From positions 2,728,001-2,792,000 of the forward strand of contig NZ_CP066306.1 of NCBI RefSeq assembly GCF_016406145.1: 64,000 bases of DNA, given 5' to 3'. The notes beneath the pieces are model-generated. The model saw only the letters and a list, made by a program, of their open reading frames with translations, did not search any database and was not told the origin of the DNA. The translations under genes were made by a program, and so were the position numbers. The stretch comes from Pseudomonas putida (GTDB lineage Bacteria; Pseudomonadota; Gammaproteobacteria; Pseudomonadales; Pseudomonadaceae). Numbering within the stretch: position 1 is the first letter of the stretch; each line of letters starts with the position of its first letter. This document shows, piece by piece, positions 1-8,905 of the stretch.

Positions 1-125
1 TCTCCCGCATCACCATTGCCCCGGCGCATGGACGGCCGCCTTGGCATGCTCATTATCAATTGGCACCCCGCCTGCCAAAGGCGTACTCCAATAAACAGGC
101 CATCCACTGAAGAGAGGGTCGTAAC

Positions 126-386
126 ATGTCATTGATAGGCGTTTCGATACTGGAAATGCGGCAAATGATTGAACAGGCCTGCCTGCCTGATCACTGTGAA
201 GTCAGTTGCCTGGATGGCACCAGCCTGACCATCCGCTTGGGTCAGGGGCCAAATATGGAGCAGGGCGTGACGCTTAGCGGGGTTTCATTGCAGAGCCTGA
301 ACAGTTGCCGTGACGTGGTGAAGCTGGTCGATCACCTGCATGCGCTGCGCGACAGTCAACCAGCGTCGCTAAGGGCGATCGCCTGA
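126..386 (+). CDS. DUF1652 domain-containing protein
   Basis: This is a small 86-residue soluble protein of unknown function. The pattern of an N-terminal helix (LEMRQMIEQACLP), a central beta-rich part (SLTIRLGQG) and the segment GVSLQSLNSCRDVVKLVDHL matches the DUF1652 family, which is common and usually multicopy in Pseudomonas. A GAGGG ribosome-binding sequence lies 7 bases before the ATG. It has no signal peptide or membrane segment. It is monocistronic and convergent with the next gene, with a strong hairpin between them. No role in the neighbouring manganese locus can be inferred from the sequence. Confidence 0.8.
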   Translation: MSLIGVSILEMRQMIEQACLPDHCEVSCLDGTSLTIRLGQGPNMEQGVTLSGVSLQSLNSCRDVVKLVDHLHALRDSQPASLRAIA

Positions 387-394
387 TTGCTCGG

Positions 395-427
395 GTGCGC
401 CGGTCAGCCGAGGCTGGCCGGGCGCAC
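395..427 (+). terminator. Hairpin between convergent genes, candidate bidirectional terminator
   Basis: A long GC-rich inverted repeat (GTGCGCC..GGCGCAC with an inner GGTCAGC/GCTGGCC stem and a short CGAG loop) sits between the stop of the DUF1652 gene and the stop of the convergent hypothetical gene. It lacks a clean U-tract, so termination is inferred from position and stem strength. Confidence 0.5.
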
Positions 428-466
428 ATATTCCGGCATCAGGCCACTTAAAGTCGGTAGATCGGC

Positions 467-754
467 TTATTGCAGTTCAACCAGCAGGTTCAGCCCACCA
501 TCGCCGCATTTGCCCTTGTCACGAACAACGCCGTGGTAACTGCGACCATCCCACACGAAGGCTACGCTGTGCGCGCGCTCGACTTTGTCCGGAAGCGGCG
601 GGCAGATATGCAAGCGCAGGGCGGGGCGGCCCTGCAAGTTCAGCGCGGCAAGCTGGCACTGGCATTCAACGCTCAGGGCTACCGGGCCGAACAGCGTGTC
701 GCGCACATAATCGAGTTGCACGTTGGCGTTGGGGGCGCGGCCGGGCATCTTCAT
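467..754 (-). CDS. Hypothetical protein, 95 aa
   Basis: I do not recognise this family. The reading frame can start at a GTG at 784, but an ATG at 754 is preceded by AGGAG at good spacing and is preferred. The product is a small soluble protein with four cysteines (CQCQ near residue 31, an HICPP cysteine, and KGKCGDG near the C-terminus) and several beta-strand-like hydrophobic stretches; it ends in LNLLVELQ. There is no signal peptide. The plus-strand frame over the same bases has worse start signals. It is divergent from the mnxG promoter region but has no visible link to it. Confidence 0.55.
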   Translation of the reverse strand: MKMPGRAPNANVQLDYVRDTLFGPVALSVECQCQLAALNLQGRPALRLHICPPLPDKVERAHSVAFVWDGRSYHGVVRDKGKCGDGGLNLLVELQ

Positions 755-880
755 CGTTGCGGGGCTCCTGGGAGTTGATGTCACTCATCATCTTGAAAGC
801 AAGTGAGCGCGGACGTTCAATTTTTTCCAAGGGTTGTTGACAAGCCGTTTACCCAATCCCCCGCAATGACAATGAATACC

Positions 881-918
881 ATCCCCCGATGTGGGGATCG
901 CAGCGGGGAATTCACCCC
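881..918. promoter_or_regulatory. Tandem CCCC/GGGG palindromes, candidate enhancer (UAS) for the mnxG promoter
   Basis: Two palindromic boxes lie 50-90 bases upstream of the sigma-54 promoter of mnxG. The first is ATCCCC-N6-GGGGAT (881-898), containing CCCCCGATGTGGGG. The second is GGGG-N6-CCCC (905-918), the same half-sites in inverted order. Dyad sites at this distance are where NtrC-family activators bind. The first box recurs almost base for base upstream of the second sigma-54 promoter at 12.67 kb. In P. putida GB-1 the NtrC-type regulator MnxR is needed for Mn oxidation; that these are its sites is an inference. Confidence 0.55.
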
Positions 919-970
919 AATCCGGTTCGATTCGAAAGCCAAGTTATTGAATAGAAAGGATATTTTCTTC

Positions 971-986
971 TGGCATGCACCTTGCT
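971..986 (+). promoter_or_regulatory. Sigma-54 (RpoN) -24/-12 promoter of the mnxG operon
   Basis: TGGCATGCACCTTGCT matches the -24/-12 consensus TGGCAYRNNNNTTGCW at every defined position, with GG and GC 12 bases apart. It is oriented toward mnxG, and the ATG follows about 39 bases after the -12 element. This implies that the operon needs RpoN and an ATP-dependent enhancer-binding protein. Confidence 0.8.
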
Positions 987-1024
987 GACCCTCTTGCACA
1001 GTTCCTGTGTCCCGGAGGTGCAGC

Positions 1025-4000
1025 ATGTCGACCCCCAGCAAAGGCCCCGTCCTCACATCACTTGTACTGGCCCTGATGGGCTGGACGGCGACCAGCGAGG
1101 CGGCTGTGCAATGCCAGCGCACCTTGGTGGCGAACGTGATCGCCCTGGACCAGCCCCTGATGTTCAACCGCCTTGGCGCGCAAAACGCCAACGGCATGAT
1201 GTTCGCCCTGCGTCAGGATGTAGTGGACGAGCATCAGGTACCGCTCAGCAAGGGGGGCGCCGCAGTGCCGGGCAAAGTGACCCTGCGCCCGGACAAACGC
1301 CCACGTCCCATCGTGCTGCGGGTTGCCGCCGGTGATTGCCTGACGGTCAACCTGACCAACCTGTTGGCTTACCAGGCCAATCCCAACAAACACGGTATCG
1401 ACCATGATGAAAACGAGGTCGAAGGTGTAGAGGGAGAAGAAGGCGAAGACGCCGAAGAAGCTGCAGAAGTGGAAAATGACGGGGGCGAGAACTTCGTCGT
1501 CGACGAGCAGGTCACTGATCGCCACGTCGGCTTTCAGGTCAACGGCCTTCAGGCCGTCAACAGCATCGGCGACATTGCCGCCAACACCGGCCGCAATGGC
1601 AACTTCCTGATCGCCCCTGGCGCTACCCGCAGCTACACCCTCTACGCCGAGCGCGAAGGTGCCTTCGCCGCCACCAGCCAGGGTGCCACGTTCGGCGGCC
1701 AGGGCAACGCCGGCAACGTAGCCAATGGCCTGTTCGGCCAGGTGGTGGTGGTGCCCAAAGGTGGGCGCACCTATCGAAATACCCTGACCGAAGAGGAAAT
1801 GCGCTTGGCCAGTACCGGCCGTGCCGCCACCGGCCAGCCCGTGGTCGACTACGAGGCCCGCTACCCACAGGTTGAACCGTGGATAGCCGAAGGCAAAGCC
1901 GGCAAGCCGATCATCGCCATGGTCGACGGCAACGAGATCCTCAGCAGTGAAACCGACGCTATTGTCATGGGGCCCAACCCGGACGGCAGCTTCCCGCGTT
2001 CCACCTACCCGCTGGAGAGCATCAACAAGCGCAACCCGGCCTTGCCCAACCGCCTGGAAGCGTTCCGCGATTTCGCCTCGCAGTTTGCCGATGAAGTGGC
2101 CGCCACTCAGGCCTTCCCCGGCTACTGGGCGGACCCGGTCATGGGGCATGTGCTGGAGCCTACGCGCGACGCGTTCATGATCAACTACGGCTCGGGGGGC
2201 ATGGGCGCGGAAGTCGTGGCCAACCGCCTGGGGGTCGGGCCGATGCATGATTGCCTGTCCTGCGCCTACGAAGAGTTCTTCCTCAGCGCGCACACCGTGG
2301 GTGATATCGGCACCCTGGTGGACGTGCCGGCCAACATCGGCCTGGAACACATTCGCCCAGGCGAAACCCCACCGGCAAACGCCATTGGCGTCAAGGCCAG
2401 CATGGCCCTGTACCCGTCGGAGCCTGCCAACGTGCACCACAGCTACATTGGCGACTTCACCAAGTTCCGCAACACCCACAACGGCCATGAGCAACACATT
2501 TTCCACCTGCACGGCCACCAGTGGCTGTTCAACCCCAATGACGACAACTCCGACTACATCGACGCCCAGGGCATAGGCCCAGGTGTTGGGTACACCTACG
2601 AGATCGCCAACGGCGGCTCGGGCAACCGCAACCGTGTGGCGGGTGATGCCATTTACCATTGCCACTTCTACCCGCACTTCGCCCAAGGCATGTGGGCCAT
2701 GTGGCGGGTGCACGATGTGTTCGAAGAGGGTACCCGCCTGGAAGTCAGCGGGCAGGGGGAGGACGGCTTCCATGACACGCCGTTCGCCTTGCGCAGCGGC
2801 AAGCCGGCGGCCGGCGCACGGGCGCTGCCGGACGGCGAAATCATCGCAGGTACGCCGATCCCGGCGATCGTGCCGCTGCCAGGCAAAGCCATGGCGCCGA
2901 TGCCGGGCAAGGTCGTGGTAGTGCCGAAACTGGCTCAAGAGCTGATCGCCGAGGATGACGAGGATCACGAAGACCCAGAGCACGGCGATGACGATCACAG
3001 CGACGCGCCAGGCGCAGCCAAGGCTGTAGGCTCGCTGGCGCTGGTCGACCGCAGCGAAACCAACCGCAACGCTGACGGCACCCTGAAAAACCCAGGTTAC
3101 CCCTTCTGGATCGGCGGTATGGAAAGCAGCGTCGGCCAGCGTCCGCCGACCCCGCCGCTGGACATGCTCGACCCGGCCATGGCGCGCCAGCTCAAGGATA
3201 GCGGCGCAGCACTGTGGGCCAACCTCGATGGCAACCAGGTCGACGGTTGGGACGGCGGCTTGGGCCGCCATGCGCTCGATGGTGTGTCCGCTGGGGGGGA
3301 GGCCGTGACCACCACCACCAAGCTGGATTTCTCCAAGGTGGTAGAAAAGGCCAAGCCGATCTACCTGCCCGAGGAGGGCACCGACGTCGAGCAGGCCGCC
3401 ATGCAGTTCCACGCCAAGGCCGAGCACCCAAGCTTTGCCCTGATCCCTGGCAGCCAACCGGTGGCCAAGGCGTTTCGCACCAATGGCGCACTGCCAACCG
3501 CCGGCGCCCCCTTCTTCGAACCCTGCATGGATGACCGCGGCAAACGCCTTACCCAGGCCTCGTCCACGGGCGAATACTTCAGCGGCGAGAGCCTGGGCGG
3601 TATCACCTTCCGTGGTGCCTCCACGTTCACTGCCGACCGCCCTCGTATCTACAAGGCGGCCAACATCCAGTTCGACGCGGTGTACAACAAGGTCGGCTAT
3701 CACTTCCCACAGGCGCGCATCCTTGCGCTGTGGGAAGACGCATGGCCGGTGATCACCAAGCAGCGCCCGCCAGAGCCGCTGGTGATGCGCATGAACACCT
3801 TCGACTGCACCATGTACCAACAAACCAACCTGATCCCGGCGTTCTATGAAATGGACGACTACCAGGTGCGTACACCGACCGATGTGATCGGCCAGCACAT
3901 CCACCTGCCCAAGTGGGACCTGACCGCAGCCGACGGTTCGGCCAACGGCTGGAACTACGAGGACGGTGTCCTCTCGCCCGGCAGCGTGGTGGAACGCGTG

Positions 4001-6904
4001 AACGCCATCCGTGCTTTCAATGGCTGTTCACAGGGCGACAGCCGCGACGGCACTGCCGCCTGCCCGACGGCCAAGCTGCACCCGTACTTCGGCCGCTTTG
4101 GCCGGGCCGACTGGGTGGGTGCGCGCACAGCCATGCAGCGCTGGTTCGCCGACCCGCTGATCAACGTGCACAACGTCGACCGCGGCCTGGGCACCATCTT
4201 CACCCATGACCACTTCGGCCCATCGACCCACCAGCAGTTGGGCCTGTATGCCACTGTGCTGGCCGAGCCTGCCGGCTCCACCTGGCACCACGCCGAAACC
4301 GGCGAGCAGCTGTACAACCCCGCACTGCGCCAGGACGGTGGCCCGACCTCGTGGCAGGCGGTGATCAGTACCGGCGACAATGACGGTGATGGCAAGAACG
4401 ACAGCTATCGCGAGTTCTTCCTTGAGTACAGCGACTTCCAGCATGCCTATGAAGCCGGCGTGTATGTGGGCGCCGGTCCCGATGGTGTGCCCAATGCCCA
4501 GGCCTATCCAGCCACGGCCGACAGCTTCCGCTACGCCATAAACCCACCCGTGCGGCAGAAGGCCTCGAACCTGCTGGAGTCGATCGTCGAATCGCGCGGT
4601 GGCCTCAATCCTGGTTGCCCGACCCGGCCATGCCCACAGGCGATCTCCGTGGATGACCCGGGCATGTTCGTCGTCAACTACCGCAACGAGCCGTTGGCCT
4701 TGCGCGTGTTCGACCCGAACAAGGTCGCGCCGGACGGCAAACGCGGCATGCAGGCCGACGGCCTCGGTGGCGACCTGGGCTATGCCCTGCAGAGCCGTAC
4801 CGACCGTGCCATCCCGGCCATGAACCTGGCGCCCTCGGCGATCAACTCCGCGGTCGGCCCGACGGGTGGCACCACCTTGTTCCCGCCGCACATCAATACG
4901 GCAGGCAGCGAGCCAGGCGACCCGTTCACCCCGATGCTGCGTACCTACTCTGGCGACAACGTGCGGTTGCGTATGCACGCTGGCGGCTATGAGGAGGAGC
5001 ACAACGTCACGATGCACGGCGTCAAATGGCTGCAGAACGGTACCGGCTACGGCAGTAGCTCCAACTCGGGGTGGAAGGCCTCGCAGATGATCGGCATATC
5101 CGAGCAGCTGGGCTTCCTGGCGCCGGTGTCGATGATCTCCAGCTCCGCGGCCACCAATGGCGACTACCTGTATTCGCTGGACGCGGCCCTGGAAGGCTAC
5201 TGGAACGGTATCTGGGGCGTCATGCGCAACTACACCACGCAGCGTGCCGACCTGTTCGCGCTGCCGAACAACCCGCAGCCGGTGGCCATGCGCAACACCA
5301 TCAACTTCGATGGCATCTGCCCAAGAACCACGGCCAACCCCAGCGGCGTCGGCAGCCGGCCAACGGTCAAGCGCAACTACGAAATCGTTGCCGCGCTGGC
5401 CAACGACATCCTCGAAAACCGCAACGGTGTCAGCATCAACGATCCGGCCGGTATCGGCCAGCACGTCGGCGGCCCGCTGAAGGCCAATGGTGGCACCCTG
5501 GTGTTCAACAGCCGTACCACCAGCATCCCGCAGGTGACGGTGACCGACGAGGAGGATGGCACCACCTTCACCGTGGGCGGGCACAGCGCGCCACTGCACG
5601 ACCCGACCGCCGTGCTGTATGTGCGCAAGGCCGACCTGGACACCAACACCGGCAAGCTCAAGGCCGGGGTGCCGGTCGAGCCTCTGGTGCTGCGCGCCAA
5701 TGCCGGCGACTGCATAAGCATCACCCTAGAGAACCGCCTGCCGCTGGTGATGCCGGACCTGCCCAGCACGGCGGTGATGCAGAACGTGGTCAAGCGCGAT
5801 CGCAACGACAGCGAAGGTGCCACCGCCTTCAACAACAACCTGATGCGGCCCTCCAGCCACGTTGGCCTGCACGCACAGCTGCTGGCCTATGACATCACCA
5901 AGTCCGATGGCGTCAACGTCGGCCTCAACCCGGAGCAGACCGTACCGCCGCGCAGCGGTAACAGTGGTGCCTACCCGACCAGGGTGTACCAGTACTATGC
6001 CGGGCACCTGGAACGCGAAGGCAAGCCGGTACTGCAACTGGGCCGCACGGTGGACAACATCCGCACCACGGCAATCGAGTTCGGCGCCCTCAACCTCACC
6101 CCGGCGGATGTCATCAAGCAACCGCAGAAAGGCCTGGTCGGTGCCATGAGCATCCTGCCGCAGACCGCGACCTTTACCGAGGACGCGGCCAGCCGGACCC
6201 AGGCCACGGTCAAGGTCAGTGGCCAGCCGGACTACCGCGACTTCGTCACCGTCTGGCAGCGTGCGCTGAACATGCGTTGGGCCGACGGCCGCCCGGTGGA
6301 GGGTATCGCCACCGAAGGCAACGGTGTGCCAGGTGACCCGAAAGACAACGGCAACATGGCCATCAACTACAAGACCGAGCCGCTGTGGTTGCGCTTCGGC
6401 CTGGCACCGGACGCTCCGTTTGGTCGTGCCGATGGCTTTGGCTTCGGCGATGTACCCAACGCGCACATGGCCTACAGCAATGCCCTGGTGGGCAGCGACC
6501 CGCAAACCCCGGTGCTGTATGCCAAACCCGGTCAACCCGTGCGCAACCATGTGGTGATGCCCAGTGGCGGCAGCCGTGGCATCACCTACCAGCTTGACGG
6601 GCACCTGTGGCCACTGCATGCCTACCAGGCCGAGAAAAACGACCTCGACGGCTACCCGATGAAGCAGCCTGGTATCGGTTCGGTGCGCTTTGGCTACAAC
6701 CCGATGTCGATGTACATCGGTGCCCAGGAGAGCGTGCTGCCCGCCGCGCACTTCAGCTTCATGTTGCCCAGCGCCGGGGGCGCCAACGCGGTGCCGGGCG
6801 ACTATCTGTTCCGAGACTACGCCGCATACGGCAATACCTCGGGGCTGTGGGGGATTCTGCGGGTTACCGACGACGCACCGCCGGCAACGGCGCCGGCACA
6901 ATAA
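1025..6904 (+). CDS. mnxG: MnxG-type giant multicopper oxidase (manganese oxidase), 1959 aa
   Basis: This is a very large exported multicopper oxidase of the kind that oxidises Mn(II) to Mn oxide in P. putida GB-1. The ATG at 1025 follows GGAGG at 6 bases; a GTG at 1007 is in frame but has no such site. An N-terminal Sec signal peptide ends near SEA-A (about residue 28). Copper-site motifs include HLHGH (494-498), HCH (545-547) and THDHFGPSTHQQ (about 1060), and LDGHLWPLH lies near the C-terminus, so several cupredoxin domains are spread along the chain. There are acidic inserts at about 129-155 and 643-660, and an EF-hand-like loop DNDGDGKND at about 1118-1126. It is the first gene of a six-gene operon under a sigma-54 promoter. 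The family assignment is strong; the Mn substrate is inferred from length, motifs and context. Confidence 0.85.
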   Translation: MSTPSKGPVLTSLVLALMGWTATSEAAVQCQRTLVANVIALDQPLMFNRLGAQNANGMMFALRQDVVDEHQVPLSKGGAAVPGKVTLRPDKRPRPIVLRVAAGDCLTVNLTNLLAYQANPNKHGIDHDENEVEGVEGEEGEDAEEAAEVENDGGENFVVDEQVTDRHVGFQVNGLQAVNSIGDIAANTGRNGNFLIAPGATRSYTLYAEREGAFAATSQGATFGGQGNAGNVANGLFGQVVVVPKGGRTYRNTLTEEEMRLASTGRAATGQPVVDYEARYPQVEPWIAEGKAGKPIIAMVDGNEILSSETDAIVMGPNPDGSFPRSTYPLESINKRNPALPNRLEAFRDFASQFADEVAATQAFPGYWADPVMGHVLEPTRDAFMINYGSGGMGAEVVANRLGVGPMHDCLSCAYEEFFLSAHTVGDIGTLVDVPANIGLEHIRPGETPPANAIGVKASMALYPSEPANVHHSYIGDFTKFRNTHNGHEQHIFHLHGHQWLFNPNDDNSDYIDAQGIGPGVGYTYEIANGGSGNRNRVAGDAIYHCHFYPHFAQGMWAMWRVHDVFEEGTRLEVSGQGEDGFHDTPFALRSGKPAAGARALPDGEIIAGTPIPAIVPLPGKAMAPMPGKVVVVPKLAQELIAEDDEDHEDPEHGDDDHSDAPGAAKAVGSLALVDRSETNRNADGTLKNPGYPFWIGGMESSVGQRPPTPPLDMLDPAMARQLKDSGAALWANLDGNQVDGWDGGLGRHALDGVSAGGEAVTTTTKLDFSKVVEKAKPIYLPEEGTDVEQAAMQFHAKAEHPSFALIPGSQPVAKAFRTNGALPTAGAPFFEPCMDDRGKRLTQASSTGEYFSGESLGGITFRGASTFTADRPRIYKAANIQFDAVYNKVGYHFPQARILALWEDAWPVITKQRPPEPLVMRMNTFDCTMYQQTNLIPAFYEMDDYQVRTPTDVIGQHIHLPKWDLTAADGSANGWNYEDGVLSPGSVVERVNAIRAFNGCSQGDSRDGTAACPTAKLHPYFGRFGRADWVGARTAMQRWFADPLINVHNVDRGLGTIFTHDHFGPSTHQQLGLYATVLAEPAGSTWHHAETGEQLYNPALRQDGGPTSWQAVISTGDNDGDGKNDSYREFFLEYSDFQHAYEAGVYVGAGPDGVPNAQAYPATADSFRYAINPPVRQKASNLLESIVESRGGLNPGCPTRPCPQAISVDDPGMFVVNYRNEPLALRVFDPNKVAPDGKRGMQADGLGGDLGYALQSRTDRAIPAMNLAPSAINSAVGPTGGTTLFPPHINTAGSEPGDPFTPMLRTYSGDNVRLRMHAGGYEEEHNVTMHGVKWLQNGTGYGSSSNSGWKASQMIGISEQLGFLAPVSMISSSAATNGDYLYSLDAALEGYWNGIWGVMRNYTTQRADLFALPNNPQPVAMRNTINFDGICPRTTANPSGVGSRPTVKRNYEIVAALANDILENRNGVSINDPAGIGQHVGGPLKANGGTLVFNSRTTSIPQVTVTDEEDGTTFTVGGHSAPLHDPTAVLYVRKADLDTNTGKLKAGVPVEPLVLRANAGDCISITLENRLPLVMPDLPSTAVMQNVVKRDRNDSEGATAFNNNLMRPSSHVGLHAQLLAYDITKSDGVNVGLNPEQTVPPRSGNSGAYPTRVYQYYAGHLEREGKPVLQLGRTVDNIRTTAIEFGALNLTPADVIKQPQKGLVGAMSILPQTATFTEDAASRTQATVKVSGQPDYRDFVTVWQRALNMRWADGRPVEGIATEGNGVPGDPKDNGNMAINYKTEPLWLRFGLAPDAPFGRADGFGFGDVPNAHMAYSNALVGSDPQTPVLYAKPGQPVRNHVVMPSGGSRGITYQLDGHLWPLHAYQAEKNDLDGYPMKQPGIGSVRFGYNPMSMYIGAQESVLPAAHFSFMLPSAGGANAVPGDYLFRDYAAYGNTSGLWGILRVTDDAPPATAPAQ

Positions 6905-6922
6905 GAAAAGGGGCGCACGAAT

Positions 6923-8905
6923 ATGCATAACAAGAAAACCCGCCCCGCCGTGCTGGGGGTATTGCTGGGCACGGCGTTGATCGGCCTGGGCGTGGCCTAC
7001 GAGGAGCTCTGGTGTGACCCGCGCGAGCTGCTGCAGGAGCCCGCAGACCCGCAGGCGCTGCACCGGCTCAGCCGGGATGGTGTGACCGTGGAGTTCGAAG
7101 CGCGGCCCCTGGCCGGTAGCGAGCTGCGCGAAGGCGCCTTCGCCAATATTCGCTTCAAGGTCACCGACCAGAACAGCGGCCAACCGCTGTCGGGGATGGC
7201 GCCAGGGGCGTGGATCGACCCGGCGCAGTCGGCCCCACTGGAAAGCAGCCGTGACCAGAGCTGCAAGGCCCGGGTGGCGCTGTTTCTCAAGAGCAGCATC
7301 GGTGCCAGGCCGCTGCTGGACCTGAACAGCTACTTCCTTTTGGTGCTGAACAAGGATGCCAGCCTGACCGTGATCGACCCGACAGTCTCGGTGGGCGGTG
7401 TTACCAGCACCCTGGCACGCATCGATTTGCCGGGTCGGCCCATGGACTGGGTGGCTACCGGCGATGACAAGCAGGTATTCGTGTCGATACCCGAACGCGG
7501 CGAGGTCGCGGTGATCGACACCGAAACCTTTACCCGCGTGGCCACCCTGGCGGCCGGCGAGATGCCGCTGCGCGTGGCCTTGCAGCCGGACCAGCGCCGG
7601 TTGTGGGTCGGCAACAACAGTGATGATCCGGCCAAGGGCGGGGTGACGGTGATCGATGTACACAGCCGCACCACGCTCAAGAGCTTCGCCACCGGCTCCG
7701 GGCACCACGAAATCGCCTTCAGCGCCGATTCGCGCTACGCCTTCGTCAGCAACCGCGACGGCGGCACCTTGAGCATCATCGACATCCCCGAAATGCGCCT
7801 GGTGAAAACACTCGACGTCGGCCCGCATCCGCTGGCAGTGGCCTACTCGCCGCTATCCCAGGCGGTGTACGTGAGCGATGGTTCAGAGGGCACGGTGCGG
7901 GTGTACGATGCCCGTAGCCATCAGTTGCGCCATACCGTCCAGGCCGAGCAAGGCCTGGGGCCGATGCGCTTTAGCAGCGATGGCCGTTACGGCATCGTCC
8001 TCAACACCTTGGAAAACCAGGCGCTGGTGATCGATGCCAGTACCGACAGGTTGATCCACCGCATCCCGGTGGCGGCCGAGCCGTACCAACTGACGTTCAC
8101 CAAAGGTTATGCCTACGTGCGCGGCCTGGCGTCTTCGAAGGTCAGCATGATCAACCTGAGCAGCCTGGGCGAAGGGCGTCAACCGATCATCCAGGGTTTC
8201 GATGCTGGTCCCGCCGCGCCGCGCCAGGCCGGGGACCTGCCGTTGGCCCAGGGGTTATCGGTGTCACGGGATGACAATTCGGTATTCGTGGTCAATCCGG
8301 TGGACAACACCACGTACTTCTATACCGAAGGCATGAATGCACCGATGTCGGGTTACAACAACCGCGGCCACCAGGCCCGTGCCGCCATCGTCATCGACCG
8401 CAGCCTGCGCGAACTGGCCCCAGGGGTGTATGGCTCGACGGTGAAGATGCCGGCGTCGGGCAAGTTCGACGTGGCGTTCCTGCTCAACCAGCCGCAGATC
8501 ATCCACTGTTTCAGCACCGACGTGGCTGCCGCCCCGGATGCGGTCAAGCGCAAGGGCGCGCATGCCGAGTTCCTCGGCCTCGACCAACCTTTACCGCAAC
8601 ACAGCGCCTTCACCGCCAAGGTGCGTATCGTCGGTGATGACGGACGCCCGCGCGTAGGCCTGGACGACCTGACCCTGCGTTACTTCCTGGCGCCGTCGTC
8701 GATGCCGCGCAACTTGCGGCTGGAAGAGGTGGGTGAGGGCGTGTACCAGGCCGCGCTGATGCTGCCTGAAGCGGGTGCCTGGTACCTGCATGTGCAGTCA
8801 CCGTCGCTGGGGCGCAAGTTCGCCGAAGAAAACTACACCAGCCTGCGCGTCCTGCCGGCCGCAGCGTCTGCCGCTTCACAGACTGAAGTGAGGAATGTGC
8901 AATGA
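6923..8905 (+). CDS. Beta-propeller (cytochrome D1/YVTN-type) protein with C-terminal YtkA-like domain
   Basis: A 660-residue envelope protein with one N-terminal hydrophobic segment (residues 8-26), so it is anchored in or exported across the inner membrane. Residues of about 120-460 contain repeated YVTN/cytochrome D1-type blades, for example VFVSIPERGEVAVIDT, AFVSNRDGGTLSIID and VYVSDGSEGTVRVYD. Residues of about 545-645 resemble a YtkA-like beta-sandwich found near copper proteins. No CXXCH heme motif is present. It begins 18 bases after mnxG with its own AAGGGG site, and its stop overlaps the next ATG by 4 bases. A role in MnxG maturation or in binding at the cell surface is inferred from the operon only. 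Confidence 0.75.
   Translation: MHNKKTRPAVLGVLLGTALIGLGVAYEELWCDPRELLQEPADPQALHRLSRDGVTVEFEARPLAGSELREGAFANIRFKVTDQNSGQPLSGMAPGAWIDPAQSAPLESSRDQSCKARVALFLKSSIGARPLLDLNSYFLLVLNKDASLTVIDPTVSVGGVTSTLARIDLPGRPMDWVATGDDKQVFVSIPERGEVAVIDTETFTRVATLAAGEMPLRVALQPDQRRLWVGNNSDDPAKGGVTVIDVHSRTTLKSFATGSGHHEIAFSADSRYAFVSNRDGGTLSIIDIPEMRLVKTLDVGPHPLAVAYSPLSQAVYVSDGSEGTVRVYDARSHQLRHTVQAEQGLGPMRFSSDGRYGIVLNTLENQALVIDASTDRLIHRIPVAAEPYQLTFTKGYAYVRGLASSKVSMINLSSLGEGRQPIIQGFDAGPAAPRQAGDLPLAQGLSVSRDDNSVFVVNPVDNTTYFYTEGMNAPMSGYNNRGHQARAAIVIDRSLRELAPGVYGSTVKMPASGKFDVAFLLNQPQIIHCFSTDVAAAPDAVKRKGAHAEFLGLDQPLPQHSAFTAKVRIVGDDGRPRVGLDDLTLRYFLAPSSMPRNLRLEEVGEGVYQAALMLPEAGAWYLHVQSPSLGRKFAEENYTSLRVLPAAASAASQTEVRNVQ

Noticed and set aside
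60..78. TTGGCA-N7-TGCCAA, with a partial sigma-54-like TGGCAC..TGCC before the DUF1652 gene
   Set aside because: It lacks the TTGC -12 box and the following W. The dyad alone is enough to explain the similarity, so no promoter is called.
1058..3904. Open frame of about 950 codons on the minus strand, antisense to mnxG
   Set aside because: GC-rich codon bias keeps the antisense frame open. It has no ribosome-binding site and no recognisable domains, while mnxG on the plus strand has clear motifs.
5726..7828. Open frame of about 700 codons antisense to the end of mnxG and the next gene
   Set aside because: It crosses two well-supported plus-strand genes and has the His/Gly/Arg-rich composition of an antisense shadow.
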